13,917 nucleotides of DNA, taken from assembly GCA_026388915.1 (NCBI GenBank), contig JAPLIW010000456.1, forward strand, positions 1 through 13,917, given 5' to 3'. The stretch is from Deltaproteobacteria bacterium. Its GTDB lineage: Bacteria > Desulfobacterota > SM23-61. The first letter of the stretch is position 1; each line of letters begins with the position of its first letter. The position numbers and the translations under genes were made by a program. The notes beneath the pieces were generated by a model. That model was not told the DNA's origin and did not search any database. It worked only from the letters and a program-made list of their open reading frames with translations. Below, one piece after another: positions 1-6,429 of the stretch.

Positions 1-446
1 GGGCCGCCTTGATCCACTGGGCCTTCACCAAGACCCTGGTGGACGAGCTCGGGGAGAAAAAGGGGAAAGCCCTGGCTAAAAAGGCCATCGAGCTCTACGG
101 GAAGGAAGTGGGAAAGCGGGTAAAAGAACGCACCCTGGCCAAGGGCCTTCCCCTGACCCGAGAGAACTTCCAGGACGACCTGCCCGATCTGGGTTGGGCG
201 GAACGGGAAAAGGTGGAAGGGGAAGGGGAAAAGCGCTCCAGGATCTACACTTGCCACCTGGCCAGGGTATGGCAGGAGTTGGGAGTTCCCGAACTGGGCC
301 GGATCTACTGTTTCGTGGACCAGGCCAAGTACGAATCCTACAATCCGGAACTCCAATGCGTCCATGTGAAAAACGTCCTGGACGGGGATCCTTATTGCGA
401 GCTGGCCGTAAGGCCAAGAGAGCAGAGCGCAAAAGGCAAAGCATAA
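1..446 (+). CDS. ATC hydrolase family protein (PF14196-like), 5'-truncated by window edge
   Basis: The reading frame is open from the window edge (codons in phase with base 3) to TAA at 444-446, so the N-terminus lies upstream; the TTG at base 9 is an internal codon and not a convincing start. The visible part is about 147 residues. It resembles the L-2-amino-thiazoline-4-carboxylate hydrolase family, whose founding member opens the thiazoline ring of ATC on the way to cysteine in Pseudomonas. What I see is a helical N-terminal half (HWAFTKTLVDELGEKKGK), a central Cys-His followed by W-Q-E-L-G, then Y-C-F-V-D, the Y-N-P triplet, and a C-terminal G-D-P-Y-C-E-L stretch, which is the usual family ending. 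No signal peptide or membrane segment is visible. The final residues are encoded by a repeat-like tract (420-446) also found after the next gene. A paralog lies at 2770-3306. Family assignment is from memory of motifs; the substrate is unknown and ATC hydrolysis itself is unproven. Confidence 0.72.
   Translation, partial: AALIHWAFTKTLVDELGEKKGKALAKKAIELYGKEVGKRVKERTLAKGLPLTRENFQDDLPDLGWAEREKVEGEGEKRSRIYTCHLARVWQELGVPELGRIYCFVDQAKYESYNPELQCVHVKNVLDGDPYCELAVRPREQSAKGKA
420..446 (+). repeat. Purine-rich repeat copy 1, forming the 3' end of the first gene
   Basis: GAGCAGAG (420-427) is followed by a GCAAAG and CATAA arrangement ending at 446. A similar arrangement (GAGCAGAG at 2512-2519, then GCAAAG and CATAA ending at 2533) lies just after the flavoprotein gene. 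The copy here supplies the last eight or so sense codons and the TAA stop of the first gene. Low-complexity purine repeats of this type are plausible degenerate dispersed elements; they are not a named family I can identify. Confidence 0.5.
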
Positions 447-510
447 ATACGCAGCGCCGCAGAGTGGCACTCAAAATAGTTGGTTTTGCCCAGAACAACG
501 CGCCTTCCAG

Positions 511-557
511 AAATCCCCCCTCGCCCCCCTTTATTAAAGGGGGGGTTGGGGGGATTT
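511..557. repeat. 47-bp near-perfect palindrome, C6/G6 dispersed-repeat type
   Basis: Left arm 511-533 and right arm 535-557 pair at 20 of 23 positions around a TTTATTAAA centre, with the pattern AAAT-C6-TCG-C6-TTTA and its complement. The three mismatches are all in the spacer between the two C or G blocks. It lies in the gap between the first gene (ends 446) and the flavoprotein (starts 714). I recall near-identical elements scattered between genes in many Desulfobacterota and related genomes, so this is best called a REP/MITE-like dispersed palindrome. It has no run of T after the stem, so it is not a classic intrinsic terminator, although the transcript would fold strongly and could protect the upstream mRNA 3' end. 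Confidence 0.8.
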
Positions 558-567
558 CAGAGGGTGG

Positions 568-596
568 TTGGCTTAATAAAATTCTTTTTACATAAT
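568..596 (+). promoter_or_regulatory. Candidate sigma70-type promoter for the flavoprotein gene
   Basis: TTGGCT (568-573, 4/6 match to TTGACA) is separated by exactly 17 bases from CATAAT (591-596, 5/6 match to TATAAT), within a locally AT-rich stretch just after the palindrome. Transcription would begin near 603, leaving a leader of about 110 bases that includes the repeat at 668-700. Prediction by eye only. Confidence 0.4.
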
Positions 597-667
597 TTAA
601 AGCGTCTGCACATTAGTGGCACAGAGCGCAAACCTGCCAATTACCGGGACAGATTGCAGGTCATGAA

Positions 668-700
668 CGCTATGCGCCATGCGCTATGCTCTATGCGCTT
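668..700 (+). repeat. GCGCTATGCTCT-type repeat tract, copy 1
   Basis: The tract consists of degenerate CTATGCGC / CATGCGC / CTATGCTC units, including the 12-mer GCGCTATGCTCT at 681-692. The same 12-mer recurs exactly at 2578-2589 in the next intergenic region. It ends directly before the ribosome binding site of the flavoprotein gene. Short in-frame starts within it are repeat artefacts and not genes. Confidence 0.6.
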
Positions 701-702
701 TT

Positions 703-707
703 AGGAG
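703..707 (+). promoter_or_regulatory. Ribosome binding site deciding the GTG start at 714
   Basis: AGGAG lies 6 bases before GTG at 714. It supports the non-ATG start, and the protein beginning there has the FAD-binding glycine motif at the expected distance from its N-terminus. Confidence 0.75.
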
Positions 708-713
708 ATTCCC

Positions 714-2489
714 GTGTCTGAACAGACCATCGAGACGGATGTGTTGGTGGTGGGAGGCGGCGGGGCCGGCTTCCGGGCGGCCATCGGCGCCAAGGAAGCA
801 GGCGTCAGGGCTCTCCTGGTCAGCAAGGGCCCCCTGGCCCGCTGCGGCGCAACCCCCATGGCCGGAGCGGATTTTACCCTCGACGGGCTGAGCCTCAGCC
901 GGATGGGCTTTCCCGGCGAGCCGAAGGATACGAAGGAGAAGTTCTTCAACGACATCGTCACTCAGGGCTTTTATTTGAACAACCAGAAGCTCATCGAGCA
1001 GTACATCCGCTCGGCTCCGGCGAGGCTGAAGGAGCTTTTAGACTGGGGGATGAAGGTCGACAGCTCCGAGGAAAGGGCTATCTTTACCACCGGTCTCGGG
1101 CTGGTGGATGCCGTCTACCGCCGGGCGAAAGCCTGCGGGGTGGATTTTCTTGAAGATGTGATGGTGCTCGACCTCGTGACTCAAGGGGGGAAAGTTGTCG
1201 GTGCTTTGGGGTTGGATATCTCCACGGGCGAGTTAATCCATTTCCGCGCCAAGGCGGCGGTGATCGCCACGGGAGGATGGCACAAGGCGTTCTGGCCCAA
1301 CACGGGGATGCGGGACCTGTCGGGCGAAGGAATCGCCATGGCCCACCGGGCGGGCGCCGAGATCGGCAACATGGAATTCATCACCTTCTGCTGCAATATT
1401 CTCCTCTGGCCCCCTCTCTGGCGAGGGTCCCTGGCGACTTACATATTGAGCCTTAGGATCGACGCCGAGCTGACTAACCGCGCTGGAGAGGTCTTCCTAA
1501 AAAAATACGATCCCTTCGTGGTCAAATGGGGTACCTACATGGAGTGGAACAAGGGGTTCGTCTCCTTCGCCTCTATGCGGGAAATCCGGGACGGAAAGGG
1601 GTCTCCTCATGGGGGGATCTACTTCGGTCTCGGCTCCACCCCCTATGAGACCTTTGAAAAAATCGCCCTGGGCCGATTCCCCAACTGGAAATACAAAGCT
1701 CTGGATCTATCGGAAATGCCCAAAATATTCAAGGAAGGAAAGCCGGTTGAAGTCGGACCGGTGGTTGAATACTTCGACGGCGGCATTGTCGTCAACGAGA
1801 AATTCGAGACCGCGGTCGAGGGCCTCTACGCCGCCGGGGAGTGCACCCTCGGGCCTTTCGGGTCCAACCGGGTCTGCTCGGCCATCACCGAGATGCTCGT
1901 CCATGGGGCGGATGCCGGTCAGAACGCCGGAGAGTACGCGAAAAAGACCCGGATGTCCGCGCTTCCCGCTCCGGTTCTCCGTGATTTGCAGGGAAAGGCC
2001 GAACAGGCCCTCGGACGAAAGGATGGTATGAAACCGGCCCAAATCCGAAGGCAGGTCCAGGAGATGGCCCAAAGGAATCTGAGCCCGATCCGGACACAGA
2101 AAGAGTTATCCGCCTTCCTGGCCTTCCTGGACAAAACCATCCAGGACGATCTTCCCCACCTGGCCACCGCTTCCAAGAGGAGGGTCTACAACAAAGAATG
2201 GGTGGATGCCATCGAACTCGAAAATATGCTGCATCTCCTGAAATGCGCTACCATCAGCGCGCTGCACCGCGCGGAGAGCCGGGGCGTCCATTTCCGGGAA
2301 GATTTTCCCTACACCGATAACGACAACTGGCTCAAGGAAAACATCATCCGTTATGAAAATGGTGCCCTAGAGGTCTACCGCCGGCCGGTTACGACTACCT
2401 CCGTGACGCCGCCCAAGGGAAAAGTCCCCTACCTGGACATGCTTAAGAAGATGATGGAGAGCCGGTCGGACGTGGGAGGGCACCACTGA
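714..2489 (+). CDS. FAD-dependent oxidoreductase, fumarate reductase/succinate dehydrogenase flavoprotein-like
   Basis: The 591-residue protein starts at GTG with a good ribosome binding site. The N-terminal dinucleotide-binding motif is V-V-G-G-G-G-A-G (residues 12-19), followed by an ARCGATPMAG-type segment. The second FAD-binding region G-L-Y-A-A-G-E lies at residues 370-376, followed by G-S-N-R and A-I-T-E-M-L-V-H-G. H299-G-G-I resembles the substrate-domain motif of the family. The last ~120 residues resemble the helical C-terminal domain of SdhA/FrdA/AprA-type proteins. The R-G-E-G-G motif carrying an essential Arg in true fumarate reductases and succinate dehydrogenases is not visible; the corresponding region around residues 240-258 reads LRIDAELTNRAGE. 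No signal peptide is seen, so it is probably cytoplasmic. No iron-sulfur or membrane-anchor subunit lies nearby. I infer a soluble flavin oxidoreductase acting on an organic acid or enoyl-type substrate, perhaps with a separate electron carrier; calling it SdhA would be over-annotation. Confidence 0.88.
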   Translation: MSEQTIETDVLVVGGGGAGFRAAIGAKEAGVRALLVSKGPLARCGATPMAGADFTLDGLSLSRMGFPGEPKDTKEKFFNDIVTQGFYLNNQKLIEQYIRSAPARLKELLDWGMKVDSSEERAIFTTGLGLVDAVYRRAKACGVDFLEDVMVLDLVTQGGKVVGALGLDISTGELIHFRAKAAVIATGGWHKAFWPNTGMRDLSGEGIAMAHRAGAEIGNMEFITFCCNILLWPPLWRGSLATYILSLRIDAELTNRAGEVFLKKYDPFVVKWGTYMEWNKGFVSFASMREIRDGKGSPHGGIYFGLGSTPYETFEKIALGRFPNWKYKALDLSEMPKIFKEGKPVEVGPVVEYFDGGIVVNEKFETAVEGLYAAGECTLGPFGSNRVCSAITEMLVHGADAGQNAGEYAKKTRMSALPAPVLRDLQGKAEQALGRKDGMKPAQIRRQVQEMAQRNLSPIRTQKELSAFLAFLDKTIQDDLPHLATASKRRVYNKEWVDAIELENMLHLLKCATISALHRAESRGVHFREDFPYTDNDNWLKENIIRYENGALEVYRRPVTTTSVTPPKGKVPYLDMLKKMMESRSDVGGHH

Positions 2490-2511
2490 CAGCAAAGACG
2501 CAGAGAGCATG

Positions 2512-2533
2512 GAGCAGAGAGCAAAGAGCATAA
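2512..2533 (+). repeat. Purine-rich repeat copy 2
   Basis: GAGCAGAG at 2512-2519 followed by GCAAAG and CATAA matches the arrangement at 420-446, with a shorter spacer. It begins 23 bases after the flavoprotein stop codon. Confidence 0.5.
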
Positions 2534-2577
2534 CGGAAAGCGCATCGCGTTAAAAGCTTAGATGTTTGTTTTTTTTT

Positions 2578-2604
2578 GCGCTATGCTCTCTGCGCTATGC
2601 GCTG
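2578..2604 (+). repeat. GCGCTATGCTCT-type repeat tract, copy 2
   Basis: The 12-mer GCGCTATGCTCT (2578-2589) is followed by CTGCGCTATGCGCTG. ATGCTCTCTGCG at 2583-2594 is the exact reverse complement of 2499-2510, so the transcript could fold into a stem with a 72-base loop containing purine-rich copy 2. Confidence 0.6.
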
Positions 2605-2769
2605 TATATTTTTTTATGCTGGGCGCTTGGCGTCCTGAATCCCCTGCCTAATTTTCCAGCAACCTGCTCTTTCCTAATTCTTCGCCTCTTCTTCATTTTT
2701 TTAAAGCTCATTGATTTTTCCAGAATTTTAGGGGAGAATTCATTGTTAATCCCTTTTCCAGGGGGGCTT

Positions 2770-3306
2770 ATGGGAGAAAAAGAATTGCGGGGCGCCGTTT
2801 ATTCGGCATTCAAGAACCGGGCCATGATGTACTACCACATCTTCGACGAACTGCGGAAAGAGGTGGGAGAGAAGAAGGCCGCGGAGATCATGAAGAGGAG
2901 CATATACAATCGGGGTGTGGAAATCGGGAAACAGCTGCTGGCCAAATATGGACCCGATGACCTGGAGGGCCTCAAAAATGCATTTCTGGGCTTGGATCCC
3001 GATGAAGGAAGGATGTTCTCGGCGGAAGTCCTGCGGAGCGATGCGGAAGGGGTGGACATCCGGTTCCACCGCTGTCCTCTGAGAGAAGCCTGGCAGGAGG
3101 CCGGCCTCAGCGATAGAGAAACCGCGAAGATCTGCGCCATCGCGGCCCGGGTGGATAACGGCACCTTCGAAGGAGCCGGGTTCGAATTTTTCGCCGACAC
3201 CTGGAAGGCGGAACAGGGAAACTGCTGCTACCTCCACATCCGGCCGGGAAAGGGAAAGAAAAATCAAAAGAAAAAAATACCCAATAAAAGGAGGGGCTCA
3301 AAATGA
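2770..3306 (+). CDS. ATC hydrolase family protein (PF14196-like), second paralog
   Basis: The ATG start gives 178 residues and is preceded by AGGGGGG close by (2760-2766). An alternative TTG at 2743 with GGGGAG 6 bases upstream would add nine residues, so the start is uncertain; longer in-frame extensions run into repeats. The protein shares the layout of the family: a helical N-terminal half (Y-H-I-F-D-E-L-R-K-E-V-G-E-K-K), then H-R-C-P-L-R-E-A-W-Q-E-A-G, K-I-C-A-I-A, and a terminal G-N-C-C-Y-L-H-I. It differs from the first paralog in lacking Y-N-P and in having a double Cys in place of Y-C, so the two are unlikely to be redundant. The lysine-rich tail reads through the A-rich leader and ribosome binding site of livK, and the TGA overlaps the livK ATG (ATGA at 3303-3306), which predicts translational coupling to the importer. 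Function beyond the family is unknown. Confidence 0.78.
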   Translation: MGEKELRGAVYSAFKNRAMMYYHIFDELRKEVGEKKAAEIMKRSIYNRGVEIGKQLLAKYGPDDLEGLKNAFLGLDPDEGRMFSAEVLRSDAEGVDIRFHRCPLREAWQEAGLSDRETAKICAIAARVDNGTFEGAGFEFFADTWKAEQGNCCYLHIRPGKGKKNQKKKIPNKRRGSK

Positions 3307-4427
3307 AAAGCAAGTTCGGGAAAGTGATGATGGTCTTCTTCGCTGTACTGGTCTTGAGCGGAGGAATCGTTTGGGGCGCGGACCCCATTTACATCGGAGT
3401 GAGCGCTCCCCTGACGGGGAACTATGCCGAATACGGTCAGAATTGGAAAAAAGCCATGGACCTGGGTCTGGGGTGGATCAATTCCGCCGGGGGAGTGAAA
3501 GGTCGGCCCATCGAATTGATCTACACGGACAGCAAGAGCGATCCCAAGGAGTCGGCGGCGGTGGCCCAAAAATACGTCAGCGACAAGCGGATCGTGGCCA
3601 CCATGGGGGACTTTACCAGCACCGCCTGCATGGCCGCCCAGCCCATCTACGACCGGGGCGGCCTGGTTCAGCTTTCGCCCACCGCTTCCCATCCCAAGTT
3701 CGCTCCCGGGAGCGTATGGTCCTTCGGAATCATCGGCACCCAGGCCGGGGAAGGGCCGTTCATGGCCAATTATGCCGTAAAGATTCTGGGCAAAAAGAAG
3801 ATCGCGGTTCTCTATATTAACAACGACTGGGGGATCGCCACTAAAGATTACTTCGTCAACGCCGCCAAAGAGATGGGCGCGGAGATTTTGGCCATCGAAG
3901 CCTTCTTCGAGGCCGACAAGGACTTCACTGGGGTGTTGACTAAACTTCGCGGCGTCAAGCCTGAGTTGCTCTACATCCCTTCCATGTACAATGAAATGGC
4001 CCTCATTGCCAAACAACGGGAAAAACTGGGCTGGATAGATATTCTCATCATGGGCCCGGGGTCTCTTTACTCACCCAAGCTCCTGGAGATCGGAGGGGCT
4101 TCGGTGAACGGCCTTTATACCAGCGCCGTCTTTTTCCCCAAAGACCCCCGGCCGGAGGTGCAGAAGTTTGTGAAAGGATTTGAAGAGAAATACAAGTCCG
4201 CCCCCAACATGTTCGCCGCCATCGCTTACGACGGAATCAACCTCATGGCCGAAGTCCTCCGCAAGGCCGGAACGGACCGCAAGGCCATCCGGGATGAGCT
4301 GGAGAAAACGAAGAACTTTCCGGGCGTGACCGGGAAGATCACCTTCACTGAGCGGAGGGATGTGATCAAGGACTACCGGCATCTAGTGATCAAGAATGTA
4401 GAGTTTACTCTGTACGAAGGAAAGTAA
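3303..4427 (+). CDS. livK: Liv-type ABC transporter periplasmic substrate-binding protein
   Basis: The 374-residue product is the extracytoplasmic solute receptor of a branched-chain-amino-acid/amide-type importer. A Sec signal peptide is visible: basic MKSKFGK, a hydrophobic core to about residue 22, and probable cleavage near VWG/A (residues 25-27). The mature protein opens with Y-I-G-V-S-A-P-L-T-G-N-Y-A and has N-S-A-G-G-V-K-G-R-P-I-E-L, D-S-K-S-D-P and the S-P-T-A-S segment typical of the leucine-binding-protein fold (PF13458 type). No lipobox Cys follows the core, so it is probably a soluble periplasmic protein. A strong ribosome binding site (AAAGGAGGGG, 3287-3296) lies inside the upstream gene. 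Receptors of this class bind amino acids, amides, urea, or aromatic and fatty acids, and the ligand cannot be read from sequence; the coupling to an ATC-hydrolase-like gene suggests something other than leucine. Confidence 0.93.
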   Translation: MKSKFGKVMMVFFAVLVLSGGIVWGADPIYIGVSAPLTGNYAEYGQNWKKAMDLGLGWINSAGGVKGRPIELIYTDSKSDPKESAAVAQKYVSDKRIVATMGDFTSTACMAAQPIYDRGGLVQLSPTASHPKFAPGSVWSFGIIGTQAGEGPFMANYAVKILGKKKIAVLYINNDWGIATKDYFVNAAKEMGAEILAIEAFFEADKDFTGVLTKLRGVKPELLYIPSMYNEMALIAKQREKLGWIDILIMGPGSLYSPKLLEIGGASVNGLYTSAVFFPKDPRPEVQKFVKGFEEKYKSAPNMFAAIAYDGINLMAEVLRKAGTDRKAIRDELEKTKNFPGVTGKITFTERRDVIKDYRHLVIKNVEFTLYEGK

Positions 4428-4546
4428 ATTCCTTCTTTCGGATTCCAGGAATTCTTATTCTTCCCTCCCCCCCTTGGGTCTTAGGGGGGAGGGCCATATG
4501 GGGGGGAAGAACCTTCTCCCCAATCGATGGATAAAAACCTGCGCTC
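4428..4546. promoter_or_regulatory. livK-livH intergenic hairpin region
   Basis: Two inverted repeats lie between the receptor and permease genes: AATTCC (4427-4432) with GGAATT (4448-4453), and a stronger 10-bp stem CCCTCCCCCC (4463-4472) with GGGGGGAGGG (4484-4493). No T-run follows the second stem. In ABC operons such structures commonly limit read-through or protect the receptor mRNA, giving more receptor than permease; that role here is inference. No clear ribosome binding site precedes the livH ATG. Confidence 0.6.
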
Positions 4547-5425
4547 ATGACCCTATCGTTGCTTCTTACCCAGTTGATTAATGGTCTGACCCAGGGCAGC
4601 ATTTACGCCCTCATCGCCATCGGGTTCGTCATCATCTTCGGGACCATGAACCTGGTTACCTTCGCCCACGGCGAGGTCTACATGATCGGGGCGTTCATGG
4701 GCTACTTTGCCCTGAGTGTCTGCCATCTGCCCTGGTACGTGGCCCTGGCCATGGGCATGGGGGCGGCCTGGGTCCTGGGGTTCTTCATCGAAAAGATCGC
4801 CTTCCGCCCCCTGCGGGCGGCCGGGCACATGCCGCCCTTGCTCATCACCATCGGGCTGGCGATCATCCTGAAGGACCTGGCGAACATCTTTTGGGGGGCC
4901 GAGAACCGACCGGTCCCCTCCGTCTACGGAGAGACCATCCGCATTGCCGGCCTCCAAATCTCCTTGCTTCAGCTCCTGATCCTGGGAATCGCCGGATTTC
5001 TGGTCATCGTCCTCCGCATCCTCATCCAGGGAACCAAGATCGGCCGGGCCATGCGGGCCACGGCCCAGGACCATGAAGCGGCCCATGCTATGGGGGTCAA
5101 CATCAACCGGGTCTTCAGCATTTCCTTCTGCCTGGCTTCCTGCCTGGGAGGAGCTGCAGGGGTTTTGGTGGGAATTTACTACAACGCCGTTTACCCGGTG
5201 ATGGGGGATACCGCCGGCCTCAAGGGATTTGCGGCCTGCATATTTGGGGGGCTGACCAGCATTCCCGGGGCCATCCTCGGCGGGCTGATCATCGGAGTAG
5301 TGGAAAATCTTACCGTCCAGTTCATCGCTTCCGGATACCGGGATATCGTGGCCTTCCTCGTGCTGGTGATTGTGCTCATCTTCCGTCCCCAGGGGATTCT
5401 GGGAAAGACCATCCGGGCGGTGTGA
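4547..5425 (+). CDS. livH: Liv-type ABC transporter inner-membrane permease, LivH family
   Basis: The 292-residue hydrophobic protein has about eight membrane segments. The N-terminal hallmark is G-S-I-Y-A-L-I-A-I-G-F-V-I-I-F-G (residues ~16-31) followed by N-L-V-T-F-A-H-G-E, as in LivH proteins. The cytoplasmic coupling loop R-A-M-R-A-T-A-Q-D-H-E-A-A-H-A-M-G-V-N is present at ~residues 168-186, and the C-terminus ends with F-R-P-Q-G-I-L-G. Length matches the family (~290-300). It would form a heterodimeric pore with LivM. Its TGA overlaps the GTG start of the next gene (5422-5425). Confidence 0.93.
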   Translation: MTLSLLLTQLINGLTQGSIYALIAIGFVIIFGTMNLVTFAHGEVYMIGAFMGYFALSVCHLPWYVALAMGMGAAWVLGFFIEKIAFRPLRAAGHMPPLLITIGLAIILKDLANIFWGAENRPVPSVYGETIRIAGLQISLLQLLILGIAGFLVIVLRILIQGTKIGRAMRATAQDHEAAHAMGVNINRVFSISFCLASCLGGAAGVLVGIYYNAVYPVMGDTAGLKGFAACIFGGLTSIPGAILGGLIIGVVENLTVQFIASGYRDIVAFLVLVIVLIFRPQGILGKTIRAV

Positions 5426-6429
5426 CCATGGCCCTCTACGACTTTGTCCCCCGCCGCAACAACCTGAAGGTCTGGCTGCCGGTTCTCGGGGCTCTGGCGG
5501 TTTTCCCTCTCTTCGTGCGCGACGAGTATATCCTGAACACGGCGATCTTTGCCGGAATTTACGTCATTCTGGCCTCCAGCCTCAATATCACCAACGGCTA
5601 CACGGGATTATTCTCCTTTGGACATGCCGCTTTTTACGGCATCGGCGCTTATACGGCGGCCATCCTGGCCACTCGTCTTCACTTTCCTTTCTTTCTGACC
5701 CTCCCCCTGGCGGGGATCGTGGCGGGTACTTTCGGCGCCGCCATTGCCCTGCCCACCCTGCGCCTCAAAGGAATCTTCCTCGCCCTGGTCACCATCGGGT
5801 TTCAGCAGATCACTTTCCTGGTGATCATGAACTGGATCGGGCTCACCCGGGGACCCATGGGCATCCCCGGCATTCCGCCCGTCTCCTTTTTCGGATTCGA
5901 CCTGAAAAGCAACTTTGAATATTACTATCTGATTCTGTTCCTGGACGTGGCGGTCATCTTCCTCATCTCCCGGATCATGGACTCCCGGGTGGGGAGAACC
6001 TTCGTGGCCATCCGGGAAGACGAACTGGCGGCTCAGTCGATCAGCGTCAATACTTTCCGGGCCAAGGTTCTCTCTTTCGTTCTGGCCACCTTCTTCGCCG
6101 GCCTCGCCGGAGCCTTCTTCGCCCACCACGCCCGTTTTGTGAGCGCCGACTCCTTCCGGCTGGAAGAAACCTTTCTGATCCTCACCATGTTGATCGTGGG
6201 AGGGATGGGAAGCATCCTGGGCCCGGTGATCGGGGCTGTTTCTCTGGTCATCCTGCCCGAGGTTTTTCGTTTTCTCGCCGAATACCGGGGGGTCGTGTAC
6301 GGACTGATCATGATCGCCGCCATTCTCTTCCGCCCGGAAGGAATCGCTGGGGTGCCGGGAATCATTCCCACTCGAGGATTTTTCTCCCGTGCGGAGAAGC
6401 TGCCGGCCGCCGAGGAGCCTGCCCCATGA
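5422..6429 (+). CDS. livM: Liv-type ABC transporter inner-membrane permease, LivM family
   Basis: The 335-residue protein may start at GTG 5422 (overlapping the livH stop as GTGA) or two codons later at ATG 5428. It is strongly hydrophobic with roughly nine or ten membrane segments. Family marks include L-N-I-T-N-G-Y-T-G-L-F-S-F-G-H-A-A-F-Y-G near residues 55-75, the G-P-M-G-I-P-G loop, and the E-D-E-L-A-A-Q-S-I-S-V-N coupling helix, then F-R-P-E-G-I-A-G near the end. A short, Pro/Ala-rich cytoplasmic tail (residues ~318-335) follows. Its TGA overlaps the livG ATG by four bases. Confidence 0.93.
   Translation: MTMALYDFVPRRNNLKVWLPVLGALAVFPLFVRDEYILNTAIFAGIYVILASSLNITNGYTGLFSFGHAAFYGIGAYTAAILATRLHFPFFLTLPLAGIVAGTFGAAIALPTLRLKGIFLALVTIGFQQITFLVIMNWIGLTRGPMGIPGIPPVSFFGFDLKSNFEYYYLILFLDVAVIFLISRIMDSRVGRTFVAIREDELAAQSISVNTFRAKVLSFVLATFFAGLAGAFFAHHARFVSADSFRLEETFLILTMLIVGGMGSILGPVIGAVSLVILPEVFRFLAEYRGVVYGLIMIAAILFRPEGIAGVPGIIPTRGFFSRAEKLPAAEEPAP

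Larger units (their letters stand above)
2490..2769. other. Intergenic region (280 bp) with repeats, no gene supported
   Basis: The region holds purine-rich repeat copy 2 (2512-2533), a 12-bp inverted repeat (2499-2510 with 2583-2594), a T-rich run (about 2565-2577) and the GCGCTATGCTCT tract. A reading frame from TTG at 2566 runs through it into the next gene, but its translation is composed of the repeat and T-rich sequence and it lacks a ribosome binding site, so I treat it as non-coding. No convincing -35/-10 pair was seen. Confidence 0.6.

Noticed and set aside
668..700. CRISPR-like tandem repeats
   Set aside because: The units are short, degenerate and contiguous without spacers, and no cas genes are present.
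194..704. Overlapping + strand frames at 194-595 and 480-704
   Set aside because: They overlap the first gene out of frame or translate the C6/G6 palindrome and repeat tracts; no domain and no ribosome binding site.
2566..2769. N-terminal extension of the second ATC-hydrolase-family protein to TTG 2566
   Set aside because: The added residues come from a T-run and the GCGCTATGCTCT repeat. They look like a membrane segment only because of T-rich codons, and no ribosome binding site precedes the TTG.
3301..3306. Possible fusion or frameshift between the hydrolase-like gene and livK
   Set aside because: The overlap is a clean ATGA stop/start with a strong ribosome binding site, and livK has its own signal peptide.
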